This document shows, in pieces, positions 20,188 through 31,394 of a DNA stretch of 64,000 nucleotides. The stretch comes from Pseudogymnoascus destructans (taxonomy: Eukaryota > Ascomycota > Leotiomycetes > Thelebolales > Thelebolaceae): contig NW_020167527.1 of the NCBI RefSeq assembly GCF_001641265.1, positions 124,001 through 188,000 of the forward strand, given 5' to 3'. Under the pieces are notes generated by a model. That model made no database searches, was not told where the DNA came from, and saw only the letters and a list, made by a program, of their open reading frames with translations. The position numbers and the translations under genes are program-made. The number at the start of each line of letters is the position of its first letter. The stretch's first letter is position 1.

Positions 20188-20642
20188 ATGTCCAAAGGTC
20201 GCGCGTTCATTCCAGTTGTCTTTGCGGTTGGTTTTGGAGTTGCCAATGGTATGTTTGCTTAATTACATGATTTGTCACATGTGCTAAAAGATACAAGCTC
20301 TCTGGGCTTTCGGTCCAGCACTCGAGGAGCAAGCTCAAGAGCGGGCGGAGAAGGCTAGGTTTGTTGCTCTACTTATTACATTATATTGAACAATGCTGAT
20401 ATATTTTTAGGAGGCTAGAGGAAGGTGAAAAGCCGCTGGACAAGGAGGTTACCGCATCGATAAAAGCGGCAGCTGATGCTAGCCGTTCAGAGGCAACTGC
20501 TGAAGCTTTGCAAAGCAAATCAAACGTTTGGCAGACAGCAGCAAAGTTCTGGGATAAACCTTCAAATGTTTCATCCCCCACCAATGAAGTATCGCAGACA
20601 ATTACGAAGGACCAAAGACCTGATGAGTCGTCCAAACAGTAG
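20188..20642 (+). CDS. Small unrecognised protein, possible membrane anchor
   Basis: Three exons (20188-20248, 20298-20358, 20411-20642) give 117 residues. Introns start GTATGT and GTTTGT and end CAAG and TTTAG; both junctions keep frame. Residues 6-24 (AFIPVVFAVGFGVANALWA) are hydrophobic and could form one membrane segment. They are followed by a charged helix with EEQAQERAEKARRLEEGEK and a polar Ala/Ser-rich tail. I do not recognise the family. The size, single N-terminal hydrophobic segment and charged helix would fit a small mitochondrial or ER membrane protein; this is inference. Support for the gene comes from clean splice sites and the divergent promoter shared with mms22. Confidence 0.68.
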
Positions 20643-21634
20643 CTGAGCTGGGCTTAGAACGGAAGTTTGACGTGTCACATTCGGAAGAGCGTTGTATTAT
20701 GTTAGACTGGGTCATTTTGCGATGGGAGGCTCTATGTCGAGTACATCCTGGTGCTTTACTGGGGAGAGTTCTAAGCATATAAGTGTATAATAGGTGGATG
20801 TTGAATGACGGTTTTTCTCCACTAGCTGGGAAAATCGACCACGAATTAATAGCCATTAAACGGTTAGAGACACTCCTGGACCCTGCCGCAGCCTGGAGTG
20901 TTTACGGCTGCTGCGAATAGAATGAAACTCAGATACCCAAAGCTATGGATAGCCTATGGGCTCTGCCGCAACTTTAAGTGTTTACAGTAATCAATAAAAT
21001 ACGTGCTCTTGATAACTGAAGGCTATGATTATTATATTGTAGTATTTTAATAAGCTAGTTACTTGTAATCTAACCTTAAGTAAAAAATTATATCAGTTTT
21101 AATCGCAAGGATCAATTATCACCTGTACAAGGGTCCCTTGGGACAACAAGTATGTGTCAGCCTCGTCATTGTTTACTGTAAAGGACTTCTTGGCGAGTAG
21201 GGCAGTGGGAAGTCACGGGAAGGAATATACGTAGAATCCTGGTCTATTGATACGAAGACTGAACGCTGACCCTCCTCCGAAGGTCCGCGTTCCTACTGTG
21301 TCCGGACCGACATGCCTCCGTCTTGGCACTGAAGGGCACGTGAGTATTGCCCGCACGTGATTCAGTTCGTGACATTTACAGCGTAATCGCGGGGAAATGC
21401 AGCCTTGCGTTGCAGCCTTCCAATCAAGTCCTGTGCATCACACTTTCAACCCAACCAGGATTTGAACGAACTGTAAGGTGACGTCGATGACGTTGGTTTG
21501 CTAGAGAACACACTGAACAACAGCATCAAGCTATTTCGTCTTCGCTTTCGCATTTCAAGGCCGCCCTGTGGCACATTGGGCATGTAATATAGCTCCGTTC
21601 TGTACTATAATGTAGCGTTGATAAGAGAATCAAC
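20643..21634. other. Intergenic region with paired CACGTGA sites
   Basis: No gene is seen in this 990-bp stretch; 20990-21110 is AT-rich. Two CACGTGA motifs at 21337-21343 and 21354-21360 lie about 280 bp upstream of the next start codon in the same orientation, a plausible bHLH (Cbf1-like) site pair. Confidence 0.5.
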
Positions 21635-23946
21635 ATGTCTGCAAGAGCGGGAAACGAGGAGGAGGATGGCCATAGTGACCAAGGAAATGACCTGAAGACC
21701 CTCCTATCTGGGGAGCAGCGAGAGGGGTTTACCTTTCTCGTGGCAGATATTATGGAGCTCATGAAAAAGAGGACCTTGGATACATTTGATGCGTCTTTTA
21801 CGTCTGAGAAGCCTCAGGACCCAAACCTCGAAGGCCGGAATCCGAATGCGGATCAGAATCAAGCTTCCAGTGAAGAGCAGGAAAAGGCTCAAGCTTTACG
21901 GGAGAAACGAGAAAAAGAGATATCGGGGCCAAAGATGCAAGAGCTGAAGAAATTAGCATTGCAACACTTTCAAAAATGGGAGATGTCTGTAGTGGGAAGA
22001 GTTGGGGATGTCCTCAATACCCCAGAGGCTGCGGGTAGCAAGCGCGAAGAAGCAAAGAGTTTCGTACCTGCAGCGTCAGGCCCTGCGGCGAGACCAGAAT
22101 ACAAGGTTGTTGGGATGTCTGATATATTCAAAAGTGCGTACCCATTTCTTCCTGCATTACCCCCGTTTCACCTCTCCATATATGTCAGTTCCATCCAGTG
22201 CTGACAGACTTTATTTCTGAAGAATCAAAAGACAATGTCAATACCGAAGAACCTGACGAAGAAGACAATGACAGGGCTGACGCAGCTCTTATCCACATTT
22301 ATCCACCAGTATCAACTACATTGCTGTCACTGCCGAAGAAGAAGCGGGTTCTCATATTGAATTCAACCCTTTTGCTGCTACTATCACTGGAGCATTATGA
22401 AGCCCATTCTAGAATTCTACTCCTCTACATGGCTTCATCGCTCCATCTACCACTCGAGACCCTCACTGAAGACGAAGTCAAAATTGCCAAAACACTTCTT
22501 GAGGCGGCAGAACACATGTCCGCGGAAGAAGAAGCCAAGAAGAGAGGCGAAGAGAACCAAACGGCACGAAGATGGAAAGTAGGGCTTGCTGGAATTGCAG
22601 GAGCTGCTTTAATTGGAATTACAGGTGGCCTTGCTGCCCCTCTGGTAGCAGCTGGACTCGGGACAATAATGGGAGGTCTCGGCCTCGGCGCAACAGCTGC
22701 AGCAGGCCTCCTCGGTGCACTGGCCCAGAGCGGAGTTATAGTTGGAGCGTTATTCGGAGCCTATGGTGGGAGGATGACTGGACAGATGATGGACTTGTAC
22801 GCCAAAGAGGTTGAGGACTTCGCGTTTCTTCCGCTGCGAGGCTCAACGAGAAAAGCAAAGAAAACTGCAGAAATCCCCGCCGAAGATAGACGACTGCGCG
22901 TGACGATCGGTATTAGTGGGTGGCTTACCCAGAGAGAGGATATCATCAGCCCGTGGAGAGCACTTGGTCATCAGAGCGAGATATTCGCCCTCCGATGGGA
23001 ACTGAAAGCACTAATGAACCTTGGTACATCCATGGAGTCTGTTCTGAAATCTGCAGCGTGGATGGTGGCAAAGAAAGAGATCATTGCGCGGACAATTTTT
23101 GGAAGTTTGATGTTCGCTCTCTGGCCACTGAGCTTTTTGAAAGCCAGCAAGGTTTTGGACAATCCATTCAGTGTTGCGAAGAACCGAGCGGATAAGGCGG
23201 GCTTGGTGCTTGCAGATGCAATAATCAACAAGGCACAGGGGGAGCGGCCAGTAACTCTGATCGGCTACAGCTTAGGCGCAAGAGTAATATACTCTTGCCT
23301 GATGTCCTTGGCAGAAAGAAAAGCATTTGGACTTGTCGAATCCGCGGTGCTGATAGGCGCGCCTTGTCCTTCTGATGCTCCTTTCTGGCGCGCTATGAAA
23401 AGTGTTGTCAGTGGAAGGCTTGTGAATGTCTACTCTGAGAACGACTATATTCTTGGATTCCTATACCGCACCAGCAGCATTCAACTTGGCGTTGCTGGCC
23501 TACAACAGATTGGAGACGTCAGCGGGATTGAGAATGTAAACGTTAGTGGTATAGTTTCTGGCCATCTGAGATATCAATATCTTGTTGGCGTTATCCTTCA
23601 GAAGATTGGTTGGGAAGACATTGACCGTGGGGAGGTGGCAAGGGAAGCAGAAACGATTGCCTTGCTTGACAGGGAGGATGAGGAGAAGCTACGAGAGATA
23701 ACTGGTCCTGATGAGGATCTTATTGATTTCGGCGAAGACAAGCCAGTTGCTGAGGCGAAGACTGAAAAGGACAGGGATGACTCTGAGCAGGATAAATCTC
23801 GGGTCAACATAGACGAAGACGTTAAGTCAGTTTCTAAGACAGACGAGAAGAGCAAGAATGAAAACCCAGAGCAGGATAAATCGCAGGCCAACATAGACAA
23901 TTCGAGAGAAATCACAACCCTGGGGAAACACGTTCAGCAGGCCTGA
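21635..23946 (+). CDS. DUF726/TMCO4-like alpha/beta-hydrolase membrane protein
   Basis: Exon 1 is 21635-22133 and exon 2 is 22199-23946 (donor GTGCGT, acceptor TCCAG), giving 748 residues. An alternative acceptor 8 bases later would also need checking, but it is less natural. The conserved core starts near residue 205 (PKKKRVLILNSTLLLLL) and includes a Gly/Ala-rich membrane segment (GLAGIAGAALIGITGGLAAP and the following 60 residues). The hydrolase nucleophile elbow is GYSLGARVIYSCL (GxSxG), followed by AVLIGAPCPSDAPFW, VYSENDYILGFLYR and a likely catalytic His in SGHLRYQYL. This is the DUF726 family (human TMCO4, yeast Mil1/Yfl034w). Yeast Mil1 associates with AP-1 and medium-chain lipids; the substrate here is unknown. 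The C-terminal 130 residues are acidic, with a repeated EQDKS motif. Confidence 0.9.
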
Positions 23947-24102
23947 GCGAACAGGAGCTGGGGAGGACGACGACAAGCTGCATGAGCCAATTGAGCAGAT
24001 GCACTTCTGAGGTTGTTTATTTATGTTTTTGAGATTTTAGTACATGAGAGTTTAGCTAGGATACCAATGAATTTATGTCTCCCTTTGCTTGTGATGTTAC
24101 AA
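23947..24102. other. Short convergent 3' spacer
   Basis: Only 156 bp separate the convergent stop codons of the DUF726 gene and the gatC-like gene, so their 3' UTRs probably overlap. Confidence 0.5.
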
Positions 24103-24738
24103 TTAGTCCTTCTTATTCTTAACGACGAAGTATTCCCCAGCCGTTCTGTTAGCTGTGGAGAGCGGTTTCCACTGGCGATCCATCTTTTGGGGTTCGCTCT
24201 CTAATCTCCTTGGCCTCTCGATCTCCTTATAATTTATCTCTTTGGGTTCGCCCCCTCTTCTCCTTGGCCTCTTCATCTTCCCTTTGAACTCTTCCTGTGC
24301 CAATGCATCCTCGAGCGTTTCCAGACCAATAGTACGTTCTGCCAACGCCTCCTTAGTCTCTTCGCGGATAGCCTGGAGAGGCTCTACACCCGTAGTATCA
24401 ACCTTTTGTATCTCCCTGACAAAGTGAAGTTGTGATTCTAGCATTGCGATCATGCTTTCTTCCTCAGCAGCATCTTTTGGTTGTGGCAATGCTGACAATC
24501 GGAGGAGGTGAGAGAGTTGCGCAGGCGTGGTTGAGGGCGTGGTAGTCGCATCTGAGGCTGACGGAAGGAGAGATTGAACAGACCAGCTGGGTTTTGAGAG
24601 GAATTCCGCCGTGTCAGCTTCGTTTTCTAGTACTCGTTTGGCGGAGTATGTCCTTGTCAAGGATGTTCTAGTTTTTGGTGCAAATGCTGCGAAGCGCAGA
24701 CTCGCCCTGGAGCGAAGGCATACTGCCCCTGGCATCAT
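24103..24738 (-). CDS. Mitochondrial glutamyl-tRNA(Gln) amidotransferase subunit C-like
   Basis: A single exon encodes 211 residues from the ATG at 24738; a second ATG follows directly. The N-terminus is Arg/Ser/Ala-rich with no acidic residue for 35 positions (CLRSRASLRFAAFAPKTRTS), a mitochondrial presequence. The GatC-like core is at about residues 80-130: LSHLLRLSALPQPKDAAEEE, then MLESQLHFVREIQKVDTTGV and EPLQAI. The pattern LHFVxxIQxVDTxGVEPL is the family hallmark. GatC stabilises the GatA-GatB amidotransferase that makes Gln-tRNA(Gln) in mitochondria. The basic C-terminal 80 residues (KMKRPRRRGGEPKE) are an extension beyond bacterial GatC. Confidence 0.85.
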   Translation of the reverse strand: MMPGAVCLRSRASLRFAAFAPKTRTSLTRTYSAKRVLENEADTAEFLSKPSWSVQSLLPSASDATTTPSTTPAQLSHLLRLSALPQPKDAAEEESMIAMLESQLHFVREIQKVDTTGVEPLQAIREETKEALAERTIGLETLEDALAQEEFKGKMKRPRRRGGEPKEINYKEIERPRRLESEPQKMDRQWKPLSTANRTAGEYFVVKNKKD

Positions 24739-25012
24739 ATACAATATATATGGCGGCTATAATAATATTAGCCACGCATCTCCAATTAGGATATGTTCAT
24801 TCGTACCTTTCGATGTTGGTCATGGCACCTTGATGGGATTCTGATGTGAAAATGACGCTAAGGCGTGAAGTATCCATGCCACCGCGTCAGAGCCAAGCTT
24901 GGCTTGGTGCGACATGTGAACAACCACCCCTCCTTTTGATACACTAAAGTCCAACAAACACAGAGCACACATAAATAATCACATTTAGGGATTATCACAT
25001 CCTCAAAGTAAA

Positions 25013-26078
25013 ATGGCACAAGATCCACGTGCCCTTCTACAGAAGGTATGCTTCATCATTTGCGTCCTATATACCCCGCAGCGCTACAACCAGAAGCTCA
25101 GACTGACACCGACTCCAGGCGGACAAGGCAGCATCAGGAGCTGGCGGAGGCTTCAGTATTTTCGGCGGGCGGGGAGAAAAATGGGAAAATGCAGCAGATC
25201 TCTACACACAAGCGGCCAACGCATTTCGAATGCAGAAGATGAGTACGTCGCATACGAACACCTAGACATAACCAGGATCCCACTAACCCTACGCCATAGC
25301 TAAGGAAGCTGGCCAAGCGTTCGAGAGCGCGGCCTCTATCCAGTTGTCGAAGCTTTCCGAGCCGGACGATGCTGCGAACACATATGTCGAGGCGTTCAAG
25401 GTGTACCGCAAGTCGGATCCGCTGGATGCGGCGAGATGCCTGGATATCGCCATCAACCACTACACATCAAAGGGCAACTTCCGCCGGGCAGCAACACATA
25501 AGCAAAATCTCGCAGAGCTCTATGAGCAGGAAGTAGGCGACCAGAAGAAGGCAATCGAGAGCTACGAGCTAGCTGCTAGCTGGTTTGAGAGCGATAATGC
25601 TGAGGCGTACGTAACGACCCAGACTATCCCGATAATAGACTTCGCTAACATGTGCTTGTTCAGATTGGCAAATAAGCTGTACCTCAAGGTTGGGGACCTA
25701 GCTGCTCTCGATGGCGACTACTACAAGGCGGTCGAGCATTTCGAGAAGGTGGCTACCTCCGCCGTAAGCAACAACCTCATGAAGTGGTCTGTAAAGGATT
25801 ACTTCTTGAAGGCAGGCCTCTGCCTGTTGGTTATTGGCGATATGGTTGCTGTTAACCGTGCCTTCGAAAAGTACCGGACTATGGATTCTACGTTTGCGAG
25901 CACCAAGGAGCACCAGCTATTGGTTGACCTGGCTGAGGCAGTTGACGCAGGCGACCAGGTGGCATTTGGAGACAAGCTGTTTCAGTACGATCAGATGAGC
26001 AAGTTGGATAACTGGAAGACAGCGATTCTGTTGAAGATTAAGAATGCGATTGAAGAGAAGGAAGAGGACTTCTCATAG
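25013..26078 (+). CDS. sec17: Alpha-SNAP, vesicular-fusion protein Sec17
   Basis: Four exons (25013-25045, 25119-25242, 25300-25606, 25664-26078) give 292 residues, the usual alpha-SNAP length. All junctions keep frame: LLQK/ADKAASGAGGG, QKM/TKEAGQAFE and DNAEA/LANKLYLK. Donors are GTATGC, GTACGT and GTACGT. The protein is an all-helical TPR-like solenoid: FGGREEKWENAADLYTQAAN near the N-terminus, ANTYVEAFKVYRKSDP and YELAASWFESDN in the middle, and the C-terminal LLKIKNAIEEKEEDFS with the penultimate acidic-Leu region that stimulates Sec18/NSF. Sec17 binds SNARE bundles and recruits Sec18 for disassembly in the cytosol. It is divergent from the gatC-like gene with 274 bp between starts. Confidence 0.96.
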
Positions 26079-26360
26079 AGAGATCGGGGGTGGTAACGAC
26101 GTCGGTAGCTACGGCGTTGGTTTAATTATTTGTTGGTTGGTTATTTGGAGCAAACAGAACAATCGAGGTTCCCATGGTGCGCCTTGTTTTAATAAAGGAG
26201 TAGGCTTATTATTTAAACTAACTCGCAGTCATTCTTCCTGTTATGCCTTTGTCATGAAGGCAGCAATATCCCAAGTGATACCTTCCTACCCACCCCTGAT
26301 AACGCCAAACAATGCTAAGCCGAGAAGCTGAAAATCTGCCAACGGATATTACAGTCAAAC
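26079..26360. other. Convergent 3' spacer sec17-utp7
   Basis: A 282-bp spacer between convergent stops. An AATAAA-like AATAAAGG lies at about 26192 and may be the sec17 poly(A) signal. No gene is seen. Confidence 0.5.
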
Positions 26361-28071
26361 TCAGGCGCCTCCCTTCTTCGCAAAGCGACCCAGTGCAGGT
26401 CCCAGTTCCTGCTCCGCCTCCTTGATCTTCTTCTCACTCTGACTATTCCTCAGCTCCATAATCTTGAGCTTCTTCTCATCTATGATGTTCCTGCCACCCT
26501 TCTTCCTGAGGTATTTCCTCAGACTGCTATTCTTGCCTCTCCCTCTATTCTTGACATCAGCCAAAAGCTCCGCCGGTGCCTTATCCAGATCCTTGTCAGC
26601 CTTGCGCTGCTCATCGGTCTGGAGATTGAGGTTTCCGATGAATTCTGGGTTAAGAGAGATCATCTCTGGTTGCAGCTTGTTGAGCAGCGTCCTGACCTCG
26701 GTCTCCTGTCTCTGCTTGGTGTTCTCGTATGGGTTGATTTCCAGAGCATCGTAGTTGGCCTCTCCGGCTCCTGGTACGATGATCGAAGAGAACCCAGCGT
26801 CGTGAGATACACCGAGGACATCCTCAAACGGACACCAGCGCACGCGCTCAATATTCTTACCCTCGCCACCCCAAGCCATATATGGGCTTTGGACCTTCTC
26901 TTGGTCCAGAGCGTGCTTGGTGAACAGGCCGCGCCAAATCGAGGTCTGCGTCCCCCAGCCGATTGCCGTGAGGCCAGTATCTGAGATAGCTACGGAGGAA
27001 GCGGGTCGACGGGTAAAGTAGCTGTTAACCTCCTTGAACATGCGGATATCCCACACGGACATCTTCATGTCCTGGCCAGTGGAGACCATGTAACGTCCCT
27101 CGCGATCGATATCTATCGAGCGGACGGGTCCGCGATGAGCGAGAAGTTTAACAAGAGGAGTGGTAGAGTTGGGCGACCAGAGTGTGACGGTGCCGTTTTG
27201 GTGACCCATGTGGAGGATTGCATTGTGGGGGTTTTGTTTGAGCGAGGTGGGGGATCCAAGGCGGGTTGGGATTTCGATAACAACTTGCCCAGTTGACGTG
27301 TCTTGGTATTTGAGATACCCAGCATTACCCTGAGTTGTATTAGCAAATTGACTGTAAATATTGACTATTTAAACTTACCACCGTAGCTAATAGGTAGTGG
27401 TATGGGAGGAACTCCATGTTGGTGACCTCAATATGCTTCTTCAAGCAATGTATCTCAACGCCGTGGCTGTCGTATATGTAGACATACTTTTTCTGCGCAA
27501 CCGCAAACATCTGGTTATTGTGAAGCCACTTCGCATCTCGAACTGTCTCTCCGAGTTGCAGCTCGCATCCGAGCTTCCCATCGCGCCAGTCCATTGTTGC
27601 GACATGACCTTTCCTGCCTGCAAGCAGCAAGCCCCTTCCGGTTCTCGTGTAGTCGAACACATACGGTCCTAGGCTATCCAGTTTCAATTCAAACCCCTTC
27701 TTTGCGGTTTCGAGCGCTACGCTGCCCTTGATGTCGTCCTGCTTAACTTTGTACGTCCTTTCGAGGTCATTTTCCGGTTCGAGGAACCCCCCCTCGTTCT
27801 CGAGCAGGATCTCGGCATCCTTCGCTTTCAATGTCGCATTTTTGTATTTGCTCTCAAGAAGCTTGAGATTTCCTCGTAATTTCTTGTCTTTAATTCCCTT
27901 CACGGGTATTCTGCGACCGCGGCCATAGTCTCGTTGCGCCTCTTGCCGCCTCCGCAGCTGAGATACTTGATCTTTTCCGAAAGCCGGAGTGCGTTGCGTC
28001 CTTATCGGGCTAGCATTATTCGAGCTGACCTCCGTGACCGTGTTGTCAATTGTATCTACAGCGTCCGACAT
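26361..28071 (-). CDS. utp7: U3 snoRNP / SSU processome WD40 protein Utp7
   Basis: Exon 1 is 28071-27379 and exon 2 is 27329-26361, separated by a 49-nt intron (GTAAGT ... CTCAG), giving 553 residues, close to the yeast protein. Recognisable parts are the N-terminal basic helix with RGNLKLLESKYKNATLKAKD, the WD repeats (TRTGRGLLLAGRKGHVATMD, NGTVTLWSPNSTTPLVKLLA, GRYMVSTGQDMKMSVWD) and the BING4 C-terminal block (RVRWCPFEDVLGVSHDAGFS, IIVPGAGEANYDALEINPYE). The tail is Lys-rich. Utp7 (WDR46) is needed for 18S rRNA processing in the nucleolus. It is head-to-head with tsr1, another 40S assembly gene. Confidence 0.96.
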
Positions 28072-28343
28072 AGCGGAATCTTAATCGGCGTGGTTTTGGG
28101 AAATGTTCGTGGCTCTCGTCGCAAGAAGAGGCTGGATTGTGAACTTTTTTGGTTGCCAAGATTTCGGGGATCTAATCGCTCTTATCGGGCAGCGACTCGC
28201 GCACAGATAATAATTTTTTGGACAGAGACTGGACTTCCCCACGTTGACGCCCCTCCAAAATCCGTAGCAGTACACGATTTCTGCACGTCAAGGTGGCCTC
28301 ACTAAATTTACCGTACAGATTCAAAGCCGGAGGCAGCGGCAAG
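28072..28343. promoter_or_regulatory. Bidirectional promoter utp7-tsr1
   Basis: A 272-bp gap separates the two start codons. It holds T-rich tracts (CTTTTTTGG near 28144, AATTTTTTGG near 28210) on a background of CG-rich sequence. No exact RRPE or PAC element known from yeast ribosome biogenesis promoters is visible. Shared control is inferred from the layout and matching function. Confidence 0.55.
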
Positions 28344-30871
28344 ATGCCTGCAACTGTTGGTCACTCCCATAGGAGCACCACTAAGGTGGCGCACAAGTCT
28401 TTCAAGGCGCGCAAATCCACCAAAAGTGCCTTGAAGGAGATTATGAAGGGTATGATTTTGGTACAACATTAAATAATAAATACTGACATTTTATAGGTAA
28501 GGTCCAAGATGGATCCTCAGCTCGGAAAACTCCTCACCAGCAACTTATGTCGAAACTGGACCGACGAAACCAGGCCCGCCAGAAGCAACTCACCAAGCAC
28601 AAGGAACACCTGAGGGACGGCAGCGTATTCAATGGCCGCGAGGGCGCACCGAGAATAATTGCGGTCGTACCGCTCTGCGAAGATGCAGACGCCGCCAAAG
28701 CTGTAGAGAAGCTGAACGGAAGCCTGGATGTCGAAGCTGAGGTTCCAGAGGAGGGTATCTGTCGCACCAATATCGATCGGTTCAAGCAGAAGATCCAATA
28801 TATTGTTCTTAAGAGGGACTTGGCGGCTTGCATGGACGCCTGCAGAATCGCGGATTTTGTCATGGTTATCTTGTCGCCAGAGCAGGAGGTGGATGATCTA
28901 GGAGAGCTTATTCTACGAAGTATCGAAAGCCAAGGACTCTCGACACTGCTCACTGTTGTGCAAAACCTGGACACAATCGAACCACCAAAACGCCGCGGCC
29001 AGGTTCAAGGATCCTTGAAATCTTACATCACACATTTCCATCCCGAGCAAGAGAAGGTTCACAGCTTAGACTCAAGGCAAGAGTGCGCCAACTTGATGCG
29101 ATCCCTGTGCACCACATCACCAAAGGGCGTAAGGTGGCGCGAAGACAGGAGTTGGATGCTGGTTGAGGACGCACAATGGCCGGAAGTCGATGGCGAGAAT
29201 GTCGTACTCACAGGTATTGTCCGTGGCAAAGGACTCAAGGCCGACAGACTCGTTCAGGTTGGCGACTGGGGCTCTTTCCAGATCGACAAGATTGTCGCAG
29301 CCCCTCTTGCAACGAAGAAAAGCCATAATAAGACCGAAGATATGACTGTGGACACAGACGCATCAGAGGCGGAGAACGTTTTGGATAGACCAACAGAAGA
29401 GCAGGACGACCTTGACGAACTGGCCCCTGAGGAAGTTATGATGGACAATACTGACATTGATACCGGAGTATCTGTCGCGGGAACCGAAAAGCGAGGTGTG
29501 CTACTTGATGATCACCACTATTTCTCAGACGATGAGACACATTTGCCTGCTGCTCCAAAGCGCCTTCCAAAGGGTACATCGAATTACCAAGCTGCTTGGT
29601 ACTTGGGCTACGATGGATCTGAGGACTCTGATTTCGAGGACGTTGAAGAAGAGGATACGGCTATGGAGACACAGGCTCTACCCCAGGATGGTGTTGAGGG
29701 GATGGCTCAACGTGAACCGACAGAGTACGCCGCGTCAGAATACCCCCAATCGGAGCTGTTCTTGGACAGGTCGGCAGAGCAGGAAGCGGAGCAAATCGCT
29801 GCCTTCAGAAAGAGGAAGGTCAACGAAGCAGACGAGGACGCTGAATTCCCAGATGAGATTGAGCTCCAACCTCAAGTTCTAGCTCGCGAACGTTTGGCCA
29901 GATATCGTGGCCTCAAGAGCTTACGGACAAGTCACTGGGAGGAAGATGAGGATAGGGTTCACGAGCCCGAAGATTGGAGGAGGCTTCTGCAAATACAAGA
30001 TTACAACTCATCGAAGGCCCGTGTTACTCGCGAGGGCCTTGTTGGTGGTGTCCCGGCTGGTGCACGCGTCCATGTGTACCTACGCAACGTCCCTCTGAGC
30101 CTCCGCGAGTCGTTCAAGGCTTCTAAGCCAGCGACCATGTTCTCATTACTACGCCATGAACACAAGCGCGCAGTTTTGAACTTCAAGATCACGCTCAGCT
30201 CAGACTACCCAGAGCCCATCCGCTCAAAGCAAGAGATGATCATGCAAGTGGGCCCAAGGAGATTCGTTATTAACCCAGTCTTTTCCCAAGCTGGCAACCC
30301 CCAGAATAACGTCCATAAGTTCGATCGCTTCCTGCACCCAGGTCGCTCGGCTGTGGCGTCCTTTATTGGACCTCTTACCTGGGGCTCCGTTCCTGCATTA
30401 TTCTTTACTCGCCCGTCGGCAGAGACTTTGGCTTCGGATCCAAAGGCAGCTGAGATGCCACTCATTCTCATTGGAACGGGCACATCTCTTCCCCCATCCT
30501 CCTCCCGCGTCGTCGCCAAGCGCATCATCCTCACTGGCCATCCATTCAAGATCCACAAGAAGCTTGTTACCATCCGTTACATGTTCTTCAACCGTGAAGA
30601 CGTGGAGTGGTTCAAGGCCCTGCAATTATGGACCAAGCGTGGCCGCAGTGGATATATCAAAGAGCCGCTTGGTACGCACGGATACTTCAAGGCTACATTC
30701 GATGGCAAGATCAACCCACAGGATTCCGTGGGGGTCAGTCTGTACAAGAGAGTCTGGCCAAGGAACGCGAGGGTATGGAGGGGAGTTGATGGGGAGGTGC
30801 CTAGCCTAGTGGAGGATTTGGAAGGCATGGAATTGCAGGATGCGGATATGGACGGTGGTGTTGCGATCTAG
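28344..30871 (+). CDS. tsr1: Ribosome biogenesis factor Tsr1 (40S assembly)
   Basis: Exon 1 is 28344-28449 and exon 2 is 28497-30871 (intron GTATGA ... TTATAG), giving 826 residues. The start MPATVGHSHRSTTKVAHKSF and the phase join EIMKG/KVQDGSS fit the family. The GTPase-like N-terminal half has RIIAVVPLCEDADAAKAVEK and VMVILSPEQEVDDLGELILR; the P-loop is degenerate, as in other Tsr1 proteins. It is followed by the AARP2CN part (PEVDGENVVLTGIVRGKGLK) and an acidic linker (about 270-400). The C-terminal DUF663 block includes GVPAGARVHVYLRNVPLSLR, FKASKPATMFSLLRHEHKR and KVTIRYMFFNREDV-type sequence (KKLVTIRYMFFNREDVEWFK). Tsr1 binds late pre-40S particles and blocks premature subunit joining. 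Confidence 0.95.
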
Positions 30872-31241
30872 AGATAAACGGCATTCGGAATGCTCATGCT
30901 TTTATGACGAACCTAGAACTATTTTCTCAAATTGACAAATTGCTCACAACTTTCCCCCCTAGACCCTTAGGGCTCTACTTCTAGTCAATTACGCATTATA
31001 ACCCCCATCTCCATCCATTCCTACTCCTTTGGGGCATCCTTAGGTGGTGATGGAGGCCTCAACTCCCTAACGGCCGGATCTAGGCCCCTAAGACAGCACT
31101 TTTGCTCGCCCCTAGGAACCACAATCACCATCCAACCTCAATCGCACTTCTAAGAGACAGCAGAAGACACTTAGTACTAACAATGTGCCCCCTCTACACC
31201 TTAGCTTAGGTGAAAGCGCGCCTAACAGTCACGAAACAACA
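30872..31241. other. Intergenic, TAG/CTA-rich, no gene
   Basis: This is the 3' region of tsr1 followed by sequence rich in CTAGG, CCTAA and TTAG steps (30955-31210), which looks like decayed repeat DNA. It abuts the LTR at 31242. No intact frame is recognised. Confidence 0.45.
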
Positions 31242-31394
31242 TGTCATACTGACATTCGTTGCACTCAGTTTGCTATCAAACTCAAGAGCAAACTTAGAAA
31301 TCTCCTCCTCAAACCTACAAGTCACTATACATATTTTGGCTTATCACACCAACAACAAGAGCAATACTACTCAACGATTGCTACAACCCTCTAT
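31242..31394 (+). repeat. LTR, family 1, copy E (truncated 5' part)
   Basis: It starts TGTCATACTGACATTCGTTG and continues for about 150 bp through GATTGCTACAACCCTCTATG. There it is cut and replaced by the start of copy F, giving two head-to-tail LTR beginnings. The flank does not match that of copy F (CAACA against GCATA). Confidence 0.85.

Noticed and set aside
28072..28343. Canonical RRPE/PAC elements in the utp7-tsr1 promoter
   Set aside because: Only loose T-rich matches were found and no exact consensus, so no specific motif is annotated.
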